Assembly (NCBI GenBank): GCA_012295275.1
Contig: CM022671.1
Location: 21,886,322-21,950,321, forward strand
Length of the DNA stretch: 64,000 nucleotides
Direction of reading: 5' to 3'
Origin: Chrysomallon squamiferum
Lineage: Eukaryota; Mollusca; Gastropoda; Neomphalida; Peltospiridae
Shown: in pieces, positions 30,791 to 43,695 of the stretch
Position numbering within the stretch: position 1 is the stretch's first letter
Layout: every line of letters begins with the position of its first letter
The notes under the pieces: model-generated
Told to the model about the DNA's origin: nothing
The model's database searches: none
The model's input: only the letters and a program-made list of their open reading frames with translations
Translations under genes and position numbers: made by a program

Positions 30791-31117
30791 TGCCAATTTC
30801 TAAATGTCTAACATTATGAGTATCACATTCAGTTAACAGCCAGAAGGAATCAGAAGACAAAAAAGGAAGTCTCTTTCAAAGATGGAATTCTTGATGATAA
30901 ATATTTCCTCCAGCAAAATATTTCTATCTCATCCTTCCCATTTCAAAATCCTTTTTGGCTGAAGATAAGATTAATTCCATTTATGAGCCTCAGCAACCAT
31001 TACTGCAAAAAAACAACTCAAAATATATTTTGTGATTCTTGAAGGATAAAATTCTTGCAATCAGATTAATCTCCTCAGATTGAACTCTTCTTTTTGGGGA
31101 GACTTCTTCTTTTTCCT

Positions 31118-31123
31118 TTTATT
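31118..31123 (-). terminator. CPED1: Nearest candidate poly(A) signal of CPED1
   Basis: Reverse-strand AATAAA about 65 bp after the CPED1 stop. Other copies lie further along, so the true 3' end is uncertain. Confidence 0.35.
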
Positions 31124-31187
31124 CATTTTTGTTGCTTTTGAAGCATCTTTAGATCACATCACTGGAGAGATAACTCTGTTTTTCTTG

Positions 31188-32504
31188 TTATGCTCCCCTA
31201 CAAATCTGACTGATCATCATCTCTGAGTAGGCTGCATTTATCTCCCCTTCTACATGGTAAACAGCTGCTGGTCCAGTGCTTACAGTTTTCACAAGTCTTT
31301 TAGATCCTGCTGTTCGGAGGACATTTTCTTTCTTGGTCATAGTCACCTGACAAATAACAAACATTTAACATAATTATATATTTAATGACAGGTATGGATA
31401 TAAACAGGTTAATGGTTCATTCACTGAAAAATATAACATTTAAAGTAATTCAATCCAAATATGGATATCAATAAATTTGATAGTGGTACTTTCACCTGAA
31501 AAATAAAATATTTAAAGCACCTAATCCAAATATAATGATATAAAGATGATAAGGGTTAATTATCTGAAAAAAAAATAAAAGATTGAAAAGCACTTGGTCC
31601 AAATATGTTTAACAATAAAGTTAAGTAGGATTCTTTCTCTGAAAAATAAAATATTTAGAGGCACCCGGTCCAAATTTGGATGACAGCAACAGGGTAAGTA
31701 TTCTCTGTCAGAAAATGACAACAGACAAACATTTTTGAAAATTGTTATTAAAATGTAATCCCATTGTCAGACACTTACCCTGTGGAAATGACAAGCACAT
31801 TTTCCCTGAAGGAAATCTCTGTACCTAGCCATTGTCATGTTGTATGTGTCAATGACACTGAAGCCATTTGCCTTAGCATATCTCAGAGTGGCCAGGTTGT
31901 GAGTGAGAAGATGCTGATGATCTTTCTGCAAGACAAGGTGACTGATACAAACAGGCATATTTCAAGCATTAAAATGTTCATTATTGTTGTTTTGGTTCTG
32001 ACTTGTATTCCTTATCAATTTCTTGAAAATTATGTATTATATATATAGATATGTACATGTAATCTCTTCAGAAGATATGAATTTTTTAATAAATACATTT
32101 AAATGGAAGAATTAGAATATACTGAATATATAAAATAATTATGGAGTATGTGACACTATATAAATGCATTATTATTATTATTATTATTATTATTTATTTA
32201 TTTATTTTTTAAATTTATTTATTAAAGAGACACATTTTACAGTCTGACTCATTTGAAACATTAAATGTTTTATTACTGCTGTTTTAATTAATTAATTAAT
32301 TAATGTTATGTTGCTATGTGGACACTCACCTTGGACAAACAGTGCACACCACTAACCGGCTGGTGAAAACCTGAACCTAAACCTTTTACAACTAGGTGAA
32401 TACCAGTCAATCCTTCCCTGAAATGGTAATATTAGCCACAAAATTAGTTCTGATCTTTGCTGCTTTGATTAAGGCCCAAGGTCAATAATTAGTGATCCTG
32501 TTTT

Positions 32505-32556
<52 letters not shown>

Positions 32557-34172
32557 TTTGTTTATTATTATGTGTGTGTGTGTGTGTGTGTATGTGTGTG
32601 CATGCGTGTGTGTGTATGGCGCAGTCTGCTTTAAAGACTTTTAAAATAAAGGGTTCATTATTTCACTTGATTTCTTAATCTGCTGCATGAAATAACCAAT
32701 CACCTAATGTTAAAGTGTTTTTGATGTGGTACCTAAATCAATTCCAAGTGACTGTTTTATTTTAAATACAACCAAAAATAACCAACCACCTTTTATTAAA
32801 AAAAAAAGAACAAAAAGAAGGCTTTATTATTATGAAACATTCAAATATATAAATATAATTAGGCTGGACATTATATAAGTTCTGAAGGGGTTGTTGTAAA
32901 ATAAGGTCCAGGTTAATAAAATCCATGGCACAACTAGGACCTGTTTTCATGTTAATCAATCAACTGACCTGTTCAGAGCCTTGAGAACAACATCAATGTG
33001 ATGTTTAGCCAACCAGTGGACACCACCAACAACCAGAACTGTGTCACTGTTGTTCTGTAGCGGTTTGTTCCTGGTGAAAGAAAAGGGTGGAAGAATTTAA
33101 ATTTAGGTTTTATTTGACGAGTAAGTAAAAGTGAAGCATTTAAAAGTATTTATATTCTACACATATAGAAATGTATATTGGTACATAGCACATATACATT
33201 ATTCACAAATGTATCTGGCTAAAACCCAACATATGTAATAGATAAACTATGCAATATAACAGACAAGCTATATATATATATATCTGTGTATGTGTATATA
33301 TATATAAACAAGGGAAGTAACTATAAATTATATCAGTAGTCTCCCTTAGATAATAGAGATAATGACTGTACTTTCCAACATTTAAAAACAGAGAATTTGT
33401 TTGTCTCATTTTTCTATTAAAATTTACTTGTTAATATTCTTCTAAAAAAAAAAAAATTTGTTTAAGAAATTAATGAACAAAAATTAAAAAAAAAAACAAT
33501 TTAATACATTCTGCTTAAATTATGTTTAACTTTCAGAAAGTGTTACCTTCTTATAATTTAACAGATTTCAAGATCTGACTATGGAAGCAGATATATAACA
33601 TAAGACTTACTTCTTGATGAGTTGGTACAGAGCTTTGTCTAGGACTGGTCTGTGTTCTGTGGGTAACCAGAACTGTGGGTAGTAGGCGAAGCTGAATGCG
33701 GTGTGGTTGTGGTTGAGGGTGGAGTAGACACGTAGATGATGTGTCTTGTCCCATTCATGCAGTGACCCGTTCACCTGTTCCATGATGTAGTGCAAGATGC
33801 CTCGATTCGTCGAGTCACCAATAAATAAAACCTGAAACATTCAGCGGATTTTTGTAAATATTTATACATATAATTTTCTGCTATATTTATGCTGTGTCGA
33901 ATCTTATTGTGTCATAAATTGTGACATACTGAACAATATTTTGTCTGATGTAGTGTAGTGAATCATATGTTGTCATATTGCACTGCATCATCACATCACA
34001 TCATATCAATTCATAAATATATCAGTTTTTTTTATACAGGTTTTAATTTATTTCATTAAAATATGTATGTATGTATACATGGTTATGTTTTTCATATTGC
34101 AGAATTCTAATTTAGATAATTGTTTGTCATTGACTCCTGAACTTTATATACATATACATATATATATATGTG

Positions 34173-34226
<54 letters not shown>

Positions 34227-34963
34227 AAAATATATAGATAAAGCACTGTAAGATATTTTGCTAAAGAAATTCAACCTTTTTTATTATTATGTTTTTATTT
34301 TTTTTTTAAAATGTAAAAATTATAAACCTTTTTTCCAGAAAAGCACTGTTTAACTTTTCCTCTCGGTAACCACTGAAATTTGCATTCATCTGGTTGCCAC
34401 ATAGCCTGTTGCCAATAGCAACTGTGAGTATCTGCACAGTTCTTGCATGGAACATACCATTTACCTTTAAAACAAAAACCAAAACAAATCATTAAACAAA
34501 ACTGTTAAATTATAAAAATACAAACAACATACAATAAAACAAAAGCTAATTTATCAAATTTGTATATCTCAGAAGAATTAAAACCTTTTAAGTAATTGCT
34601 ATGGTTTTTCTTGATGATGATAATGACAGTTTAATGGTTGTAGACTAAAACAAAATGTATTGGTTATGATTACAATGATATTGATAACAGTAATGATTAT
34701 GATATTGATAATACTGACAGTGATGGCAGTGATGGTAATGATGATGATGACAATGAGAAAATGTATTGAAATGTTGTATAATGATGATAATGATGACTAT
34801 AATGATAACAATATGTATTGCAAATATACTAGTTACCTGCAGCATCTCCAGATTGACACTGTGGTAATGACATGGATTTTTCTAGAAAGTTGTTCCACGT
34901 AATACCTGGCCCTACAATCTGCAGACCACAGGATTCCCTGGGGGCATATCTGAGAGCACAGTC
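31188..34963 (-). CDS. CPED1: CPED1 PC-esterase exons
   Basis: Exons 34963-34837, 34464-34328, 33831-33611, 33070-32969, 32417-32330, 31925-31779 and 31346-31188. A Cys/Trp-rich lead-in (GKWYVPCKNC, CYWQQAMWQPDECKFQWLP) precedes the GDS nucleophile block VLFIGDSTNRG, then FAYYPQFWLP, TVLVVGGVHWL, GLGSGFHQPVSGVHCLS and the late IDTYNMTMARYRDF and GKCACHFH blocks, with candidate Asp and His. All conserved positions needed for a PC-esterase-type active site seem present. Enzyme activity is not proven for this family. Confidence 0.9.
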
Positions 34964-36571
34964 CTAGAAAACAGTTACAACTGTATCAGTTAAAAACATT
35001 CTCAGAAATAAAACACACAAGATTTAATATTTAAGGAAACTGTATTTAACTGGGAAAATAAAAACAGGCTAGATAAACTGAGCAATTAGAAAATATTATT
35101 TAATTTGTTTCTGAGAAAATATTATTTAATATGCACATAAAAATTTAAATATAAATATATATATATAAAATTTATACTATATTATATGCATATGCATATA
35201 TATATCATATCATATATATATATATATGATATATGATATATATATGCATACATATATACATACATACATACATACATACATACATACATACACACACACA
35301 AACACACACACACACACACACCTGTATATCATTATTTTCTCACCTGTTTCAAACTGCACACCTGGTGAGGAAATCCAGGTAAAAAAGTCGTCTGCTGGTG
35401 GTCAGGTGCTAATCTGTGTACAATGAGTGTGTACGTGTTCAGCACCCATGGCTCGGCATAACTCATATCGACAACGACAACACTGATCCGATTTTCACCA
35501 ATACCAACAGTGAAATTACCAACTCTGAAAGAAATAGAAAAAAAACTATGATTCGACTGATATGTTAAGAATTATAGATCTAGTTTTTCAGTATAATGTA
35601 TAGAAGGAATTAAAAATTCAAATAATACTCCCACATACACAGACATTGTTCTTGTTACACACACACATGAACACCCAACATATACATATATATCTCAAAT
35701 CTAAAAAAACCCATCATTATGTAATTATCAGACAGTAATAGTCAAATTACTCAATGAGTTACTCACCTGCTCACTCCGTGCTTGTCCTCCATTCTGGCCT
35801 GTGATGAGCAGCTCTTGGCCAAAGCCCACACGGTGATATGTAAAACGTCATAGTCAACTGTGGTGTGATACTCCGTGGTGAAGGGAGAGAACTCTGGACT
35901 GAACGCAGACACTGGGTTAATGTAGAGTTTTTGAAGATACGGCATGCTGGCTGGGTCTGAAACAGGAGGAAAAGCAAAACAATATTAAAAAGCGTTTTAA
36001 ATAATAATGATAATGATTGTGATGATAATGATAATGATGACAATGATAAAATAAATAATAATGAAAGTGATGATAATGATAATTATGATGATGATGATGA
36101 TGATGATAATGGCTAGAGATTAGAAATAATAAAATATTTATGACATTTAGGAGATTAGCTGAAACTGATTTCAGATTCCTGAAGTCTGAAATATGTAGAT
36201 GACAATGTCAAAGGAACATGTAACTTAAACACATTTATATAATCATATTTTTGTGTGTGTACTGATGAGTATGTATGTAATATATGACTTTTGCATCTGG
36301 ACATATAATGTATATGGATGTATCTCCATATGCTTTACCTACCTTTATCACATTGTATTTTTGCTTGTCCAGCTAAAAAACAAAATAAGTATAAGAATAA
36401 TAATAATAAACAAAACAATTTAATTAATAATAAGACAACTGGCAAACATTTGTAACTAAACAGAATGTAAATTATAAAAAGAGGAAAGACCAAAACAAAA
36501 AGATTTTATGATAGGAAAATTTATTATTAAAACATTTATAATTTAGAAACATTTATATCTAAAATAATAAC

Positions 36572-36629
<58 letters not shown>

Positions 36630-37509
36630 GTAATAATAAAAAAAACACAAAACAAACATACCAAGTATATGAGATAAGCTCTGGATTTTTGAACTGTTGA
36701 TGTTTGGAACGCCTTCAAAATCGCTACAAATAAACAAACAAAAAATACTTAAACTGAATAATAATACAGGTTTGTTCATTTCTGTACTTATGTAAAAGAA
36801 TGAATCTGTGCTGATACATTTTATCTGAGCCTCAAAAAAGAAAAGAAAAAAACAAACAAACAAACAAACAAACAAACACACAAACAAACAAATAAATATA
36901 TGAATACACAAAAAAAAAAATAAAAATAATAATATAATTGATGATGATGGTAATAATGATAAATAAAAATGCCAAATTAATAATAATAAAATAATGATGA
37001 TGATGAAATAAATGATAACAAAAATAAATAAATAAATAAAATAAAATAATAATAATAATAATAGTAACTGTAAGAATAAAAATGAAAATAAAAATACCAA
37101 AATAAGAAAATAAATAATAAATAAATAAAATAAAATAAAAAAAAATAAAATTAATTAAAATAAAATAAAATAAATAAATAAACAAACAAACACACAAACT
37201 CACATAGGAATGTTCATGTCATCATAGGACAGGACAGTGTCCTCCTTGTCCAGGTCGGAGTAAAAGCTCTCAAGACTGAGAAGGTAGGAATGTAGATCAG
37301 CTGTGGACGTGTGACCGTTGCTGTGGGCAGGCGTGGCAGCCATGCCAGTTACACCCCTTGACACGGGGTACATTGTCTGAAGCAGACTGGTGTACTTCAC
37401 TGCAGATGTGGATGGGTAAAGCTGAAAATAATAATAATGATAATAATAATAGTAATAATAATAAATAAATAAATAAATGAACAACAACAATAGTATTATT
37501 AGCAACAAT

Positions 37510-37582
<73 letters not shown>

Positions 37583-40295
37583 AATGAACAACAACAATAG
37601 TATTATTAGCAGCAATAGTTAATAATAATAATAATAATAATAACAATGATGATGATGATAATGATAATAGTAGTAGCAGTAGTTACAGTAATAATATTAT
37701 TATTATGATTCATCATAATAACAACAATAATATTAATATCAATAATAACAATGATGGTTATAATTGAAGATGTCAATAATAATAGTAATAATAATAATAA
37801 TAACAATAACAATAACAATGATGATGACAATTATAACTATAACAAAAGCAACAACAATAATAATAAGAACAACAACAACAACAATAATAAGAAGAAGAAA
37901 AAAAAGAAGAACAATAATAATAGTAATAATAACAATAATAAATTGATTTTCTTGATCTTTGAAGTTGTAATTTTTAAAACTCAAGTCTTTATTTTCTTTT
38001 CATTCACTGACTGACTACACTGCCTAGAAACAATGTGTGACAAGTGCTAGAAAGCAAACCTTAATGAAGTTTCCTTTCTTGAAGAACTCTCTACGATTGT
38101 CCAGCGAGTACATCAGCTGGTCGTTAGAGAGACAAAATGTCTCATCAGAGTTGCACAAGCCTTTCTGAAAAATAAATAACAAGACGTCAAACTATGCAGT
38201 ATCATTATTAACATCTTGTTACAACCAGTACATGTTTAATTGTATTTTAACCTTTAACAAACAGTGCATAATGTTCTGTCTAATTATAAAAGTTTATATA
38301 TTAAACTCCACCCAGGCCCGCCCTCAGGGTGAAGATATACAAGCCCAGGGGTGACAGTGACATTACTATCAAAGTAATAAGCTGTAAAATCTGTTTTATA
38401 CAGTAATAAAATTTATTTTGTGTAGTAATAAAATATTTGTAATAAAATGTTTTACACAGTAACAGAATTAATTTACAAAATAATAAATTCTGATTGACAT
38501 AATAATAAAATCTAATTTACATAATAATAAAATCTATTTCAAATAGTAATAAAATCTATTTTACATAGTAATAATAACTCTTTTACATAGTAATAAAATA
38601 TGTTACACACAGTAATAAAATCTATTTTACCAAGTAATAAAATGTTTTACACAGTAATAAAATCTATTATCAAATTATATATAAAATCATTCATATAATT
38701 TATATTGTTTCCTTGAAATAATTAGGTTATATCATGTTGTATCATTGTAATGTACTGTATCATATCTTAACCTTTCATCATATATCCTATCTTCTACTCC
38801 TGTTACATTATATCATTATAATAATCATATCATTTAATATACCGTTTTTTTTAGTTTTACAAAACAAACACAAACCTGAGTTGGAAGTGTTAGGCCAAGT
38901 TCACTAAGCCCCATAGCAACATCCTCGACTACAGTTTCCTTGGAAACCAGCATCACTGCCAAATCTTCTAGTATCCTCTGTCTCACAACATACTCATTGA
39001 GTGACGCCATTTTGCCTTTATGAGCATAAGGCTTCACCTATTAAATGTACAAGTCATATTTTGTACCAATTTTGTGATTTTCAAACTATGTTTTAAACAT
39101 AAAATATCTGAAAATTCCCAAATAACAAATATAAGAAAAAACTTTTAATGGTAATTTTTTTAAATATATTAATTTCCAGGAGTTTGTTTCATTTTTATAT
39201 ATATATTTTTTAATTTGATATGCTATACTCTATTTTGAAACTGATCTTTCAATAAGCAAAATAAAAATGAAATAAATGTTAATAATATATTAAAACATTA
39301 TAGCTAGACAAGGGAAACAACTCTTCAGGTAATAAGAATACTCTTCCTACCTGCAGCAAAAAAGGATGAAAAGTTTTATTGAACACCATGGTTACTTCTA
39401 GTAGCTGGAAACAACTCTGACAACTGTAAGAAAAAATGTATTTGGTGCATTATTTAATTTAATATTTTCTAAGATATGGCATGAAAATTAATAAAATGAA
39501 ACATTCATTAAATAAAAACAAATTAACCATTTTTAATCAGTCTAAGTTATTCTGCAGTACATCTGAATTTATTATTGTATTTATTTTGTTTTTCAAAATA
39601 TAAATCATTGGTTGAATTATAACATCTGGGTTAATTCAGGGAGAATTAGGAAAAATGGCAGCCTTCATATTCATTCTGGTATTTTATAACTTTCATACTT
39701 TAATTTTAACAAAGACTAGCCCCCAGTTAAAACAGTTAAAGCCAGTCACTTGAAAGTTTAGAAAGTGTATTTGAAGAACATGTCACTAGAAATAGATTTT
39801 TAATAAAACAAAATAATTACAAATTTTGATTATCCTATTAGAGCAATATGATGTTCTTATTTATGTAACAATCAAACAAACAAAAAATGATAATAACAAC
39901 AACAACAGTAATAAAGAAATAAAGGAAAAGAAAAAGAAAAGTATGAGAATAATTTTCCTACTTATTTCCTGTGTCCCTTTCATTGGCTGTAGACTCCAAC
40001 ATAAACATTGCCCGAACAATGGATTCCTCTATCTGACCAATGACAGCAGCCGACACATCCTGACCTTTGGTGTCAGTAACCAACTGCTGGAGGTCTTGTA
40101 TAGTCACACTTCTCTGTGGCTGAAAGAACAGAATTATGTTATGGTTTTAGGATAAAATGCTTTGTATTATTTTTTAAGATAAATAGTTAACAGTAGTAAA
40201 TATGAGAAGCTGAGTTTGAGATAACTAAAATAATTCATCACTAACATTTACCAGATTTAGGAACATTATTTGCTACAGAAGTGAATCAGTTATAA

Positions 40296-40342
<47 letters not shown>

Positions 40343-40581
40343 TACATACATATATACAAACATGTATACAAGCACACATACATGTATGTGTGTGTGTGTG
40401 TAAATATATAGTAATGCATATTTTATTTACATCTATTAAGAAAACTGTCTATTAATAAAAATATGTTTATGTTGTTATTATTGTTAAATTGCCAACACTA
40501 GCGATAACGATGATTATTATTTATTTATTTATTATTTTAAATTTTTTATTTGGTAAATTTATTGCTGTTTCTTTATCACCA

Positions 40582-40642
<61 letters not shown>

Positions 40643-41139
40643 GATTATTATTATTATTAAGATTGTTTTTCTTGTTGTTGTCGTTAACATTATTTTTGCT
40701 ATGATTATCATCATCATCATCATCATTACTTTTTTTATCATTATTATCATCAGCATCATTTTCCAACATATTAAATCTTTCTGAAAACAAGTCTTAAAAT
40801 GCATTATACCATACAGAGCACATGTTTACTTTGAAAACAAAACATTAAAAAAAATTTCACATACTCTTTCAAAAGCCTTTTCTTCAAATTAACGATTCTT
40901 TACCCTGCTTTTACTTGGCATTTACCTTCATTTCATTTTCAGTGAATTGCTTGAGCTACCTCACAAAAGCTTTATCAATATTTCATAGCTCTTCGCATCT
41001 TTCATTTTCATGTTTCAGTAAGCACCTAATACTTGTTAAAACATCTATTATAGTTTTGCACAGGTAAGTACACACTTGATTGCAAGCATGAATTAAAGCA
41101 GTTCTCTGTTTATTTTTATCTCTGTAGTTTTATCTCTGT

Positions 41140-41172
<33 letters not shown>

Positions 41173-43132
41173 GTGAATCAATCAGATTCTATTTTAGTTA
41201 TTAAAAATATCAATCAGATGATTAAAGTATCAGGTTAGGCAAATAAAATAAAAAATAAAATAAAAAAAATAAAATAATAATAATCAAATAATTATCAGTT
41301 ATCAGTTTTTTTTCAATCCATCAGTGCTTTTAAAAAGATAAAATTATTTGTTTTATTTATAATCAGAAAATAGTAACTTAATAAAATAAAAAATTAAAAT
41401 TAAAAAAACCACAAATGCAATAATAAGTAAAAAGTAATAATTTATAACTTTTAAAATATTAATTTACTGTAGATTAAATTTTTTTTTTTTTTTTAAATAA
41501 TAAAAAATTAGTATTATAACTGTATGTCTTAAAAACTGACAAATAATCCATTAGATAAATTGTAATTCGAATGTAACTTTTATCATACCAGACATTGCTT
41601 CACAACTGGTGTAAAAGATATTATTTTCTCATATTAAAAATCTTTTGCTGGTAAGAGTAACAGGTTTCTTGTCTTTAATTAACAAAAACAATGCTTGATT
41701 TTTTAAATTAATATCACATCATTAACTGTAATTCACCACAATACATGTGTGTCTGTGTGTGTGTCTATGTAATTATATAAATCAAATCTGCTTTTGCAGC
41801 CACCTCTGTATAACAACAACCTGTCTAATGCAGCCACTTGAGATTCCCACCACTCGGTATTTTATTATATGTTTAACTTTCAATGAGTGGCCATATTAGA
41901 CAGTTATGACTACATAACTTAACTTGAGATATTAATAAACATTAATAACAAAATACAGTGATTAGATTTCATTAAATATATACAGTCCTTGCATATTTTT
42001 AAAACATCACCTTTTTGTATATATATGCACTGAACCCCTCCCAGGCCAGACCCTCGGGGTGAAGGTACAACCTCAGGGGTGACAGTGACATTACAAGTAC
42101 ATGCAACTGCACCACCAGTGGCTGTTTGTTAATGTGATAGATTCGAGGGGGAAGGGTGACAGCTACGCCCTGTCCTGGAAGGTATCTGAAAAAAAAAAAA
42201 ATAATAATAATGATAAACTCAAAAATTTTAATTTTAGTTATTTATTAGGTAATCATTATAAAGTATTAGTGATAAAATTGTGTTTGCAAAACTTTTGGTT
42301 CACATGTATATATATCTGACCATTCTGTGTAAGTTATAAAACACTTAAAATGAGCCGCATTTAAAAAAATAAAAATAAAAAAAATAAAAAAATCGAAGAT
42401 ATTTATCTTTTAAAAGTTTAAAAAGAAAGAAAAAATCGGTTACACAAGACAAAATAAAATTAAAAAAACACCCTTGAATCAGAAACAGTGTGTAAATCAT
42501 AACAATAAACCATGAAAGTATATTGCACGTGAATTTATTTATTTATTTATCATATATAAATTTTAAATATCTGTGACTATTAATTTTCATTCTTGCATAT
42601 TGCAGTATGTCAGCATTTCATACATTAACTACTCGAAGTGGAAAAAAAATAAAAAAAATAAAAAAATTCACAGCAACAGTTGTGCAAAAACTAAATATAT
42701 TATAACATTATAATTAACCACTTCATTACCAAACTTGGCTATAAAACTTTTAACTACAACAAAAGATGACAATCCCCTGGAACTATAGGCACAAGGTGCA
42801 GAGGTTAAAACTTTCACTCTTATAGTAGTCATTAAAGATACAGAATTATTCGGTTTTATGAGAAATTCTAAGACGTTACTTTTGTTCATCTGCAAGTTGC
42901 GTGCAGTGTCGGAGAGAGGGCTGGATCCCATGTTCTCCAGCTTGCAAAACCCACATTGTGTGATTTCCACAACCAGCTTGCTTTCCTGATCCTTTCAGAC
43001 TGGGTATCTGCTGGGGGAGCAGGAAACAGGAGAGAGGCTCTCCTTGCCATCTTCCTAAAAAAAATAAAAAGGAGAGCTTGAGTAAATTTATTTATCAGTA
43101 TCTCAGTTTTATTTATTTATTTGTTTGTTTGT

Positions 43133-43171
<39 letters not shown>

Positions 43172-43649
43172 CTTACTTATTCATTCATTCATTCATTCGT
43201 TTTGTTTTTAATTTTTATTTTTCATCTTTATGCTGAACTATCACAAATATACAGTATAACAGAGAAAAGGAAAAAGAGTGTTCTGCAGTAATAAATAATA
43301 CAGTTGCTTGAAAACAAACAAAATGACTGTATTTCTGCACTAATAAACATTAAATAAATCATATAACTTTCTTTAAAAAGCCATAAAAAAATATATATAT
43401 TGTATATGTCTGTACACGTCTAAATATGTGTATGTATTGCATGCATACACACACTCATACACACATACACAGACAAACAAAATCCACTGCCACAACAAAA
43501 ATAACTGCAATTCCAGCATGTTGTCAACCGAACACCCTTTGTTAACTATTACTTATTGATCTGGTGATATTTCTAAATGATCACAATTCAGAAAAGGGCA
43601 GGCTGTCTCTGAGCTGGTCTACACTGGGTGCAATACGAACCGTATCACA

Positions 43650-43695
<46 letters not shown>

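Larger units (their letters stand above)
26354..31100. other. Convergent UBL4A-CPED1 interval
   Basis: No coding exon. Contains TTA arrays (26084-26110, 27090-27112 and 27427-27456), poly-A tracts (28611-28639 and 28738-28755), a CA array (29596-29642) and a three-copy 54-bp repeat (30642-30790). The stretch nearest 31187 is low in simple repeats and is probably CPED1 3' UTR. An open frame at 26447-26800 lacks an ATG and family resemblance. Confidence 0.55.

Noticed and set aside
36543-37203. Long hydrophobic reverse-strand open frames
   Set aside because: They read through AAT and AAAT repeats and overlap CPED1 exons in other frames; apparent membrane segments are a composition effect.
37751-38014. 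Poly-Asn open frame
   Set aside because: Translation of AAT/AAC triplets in a CPED1 intron, antisense to the gene.
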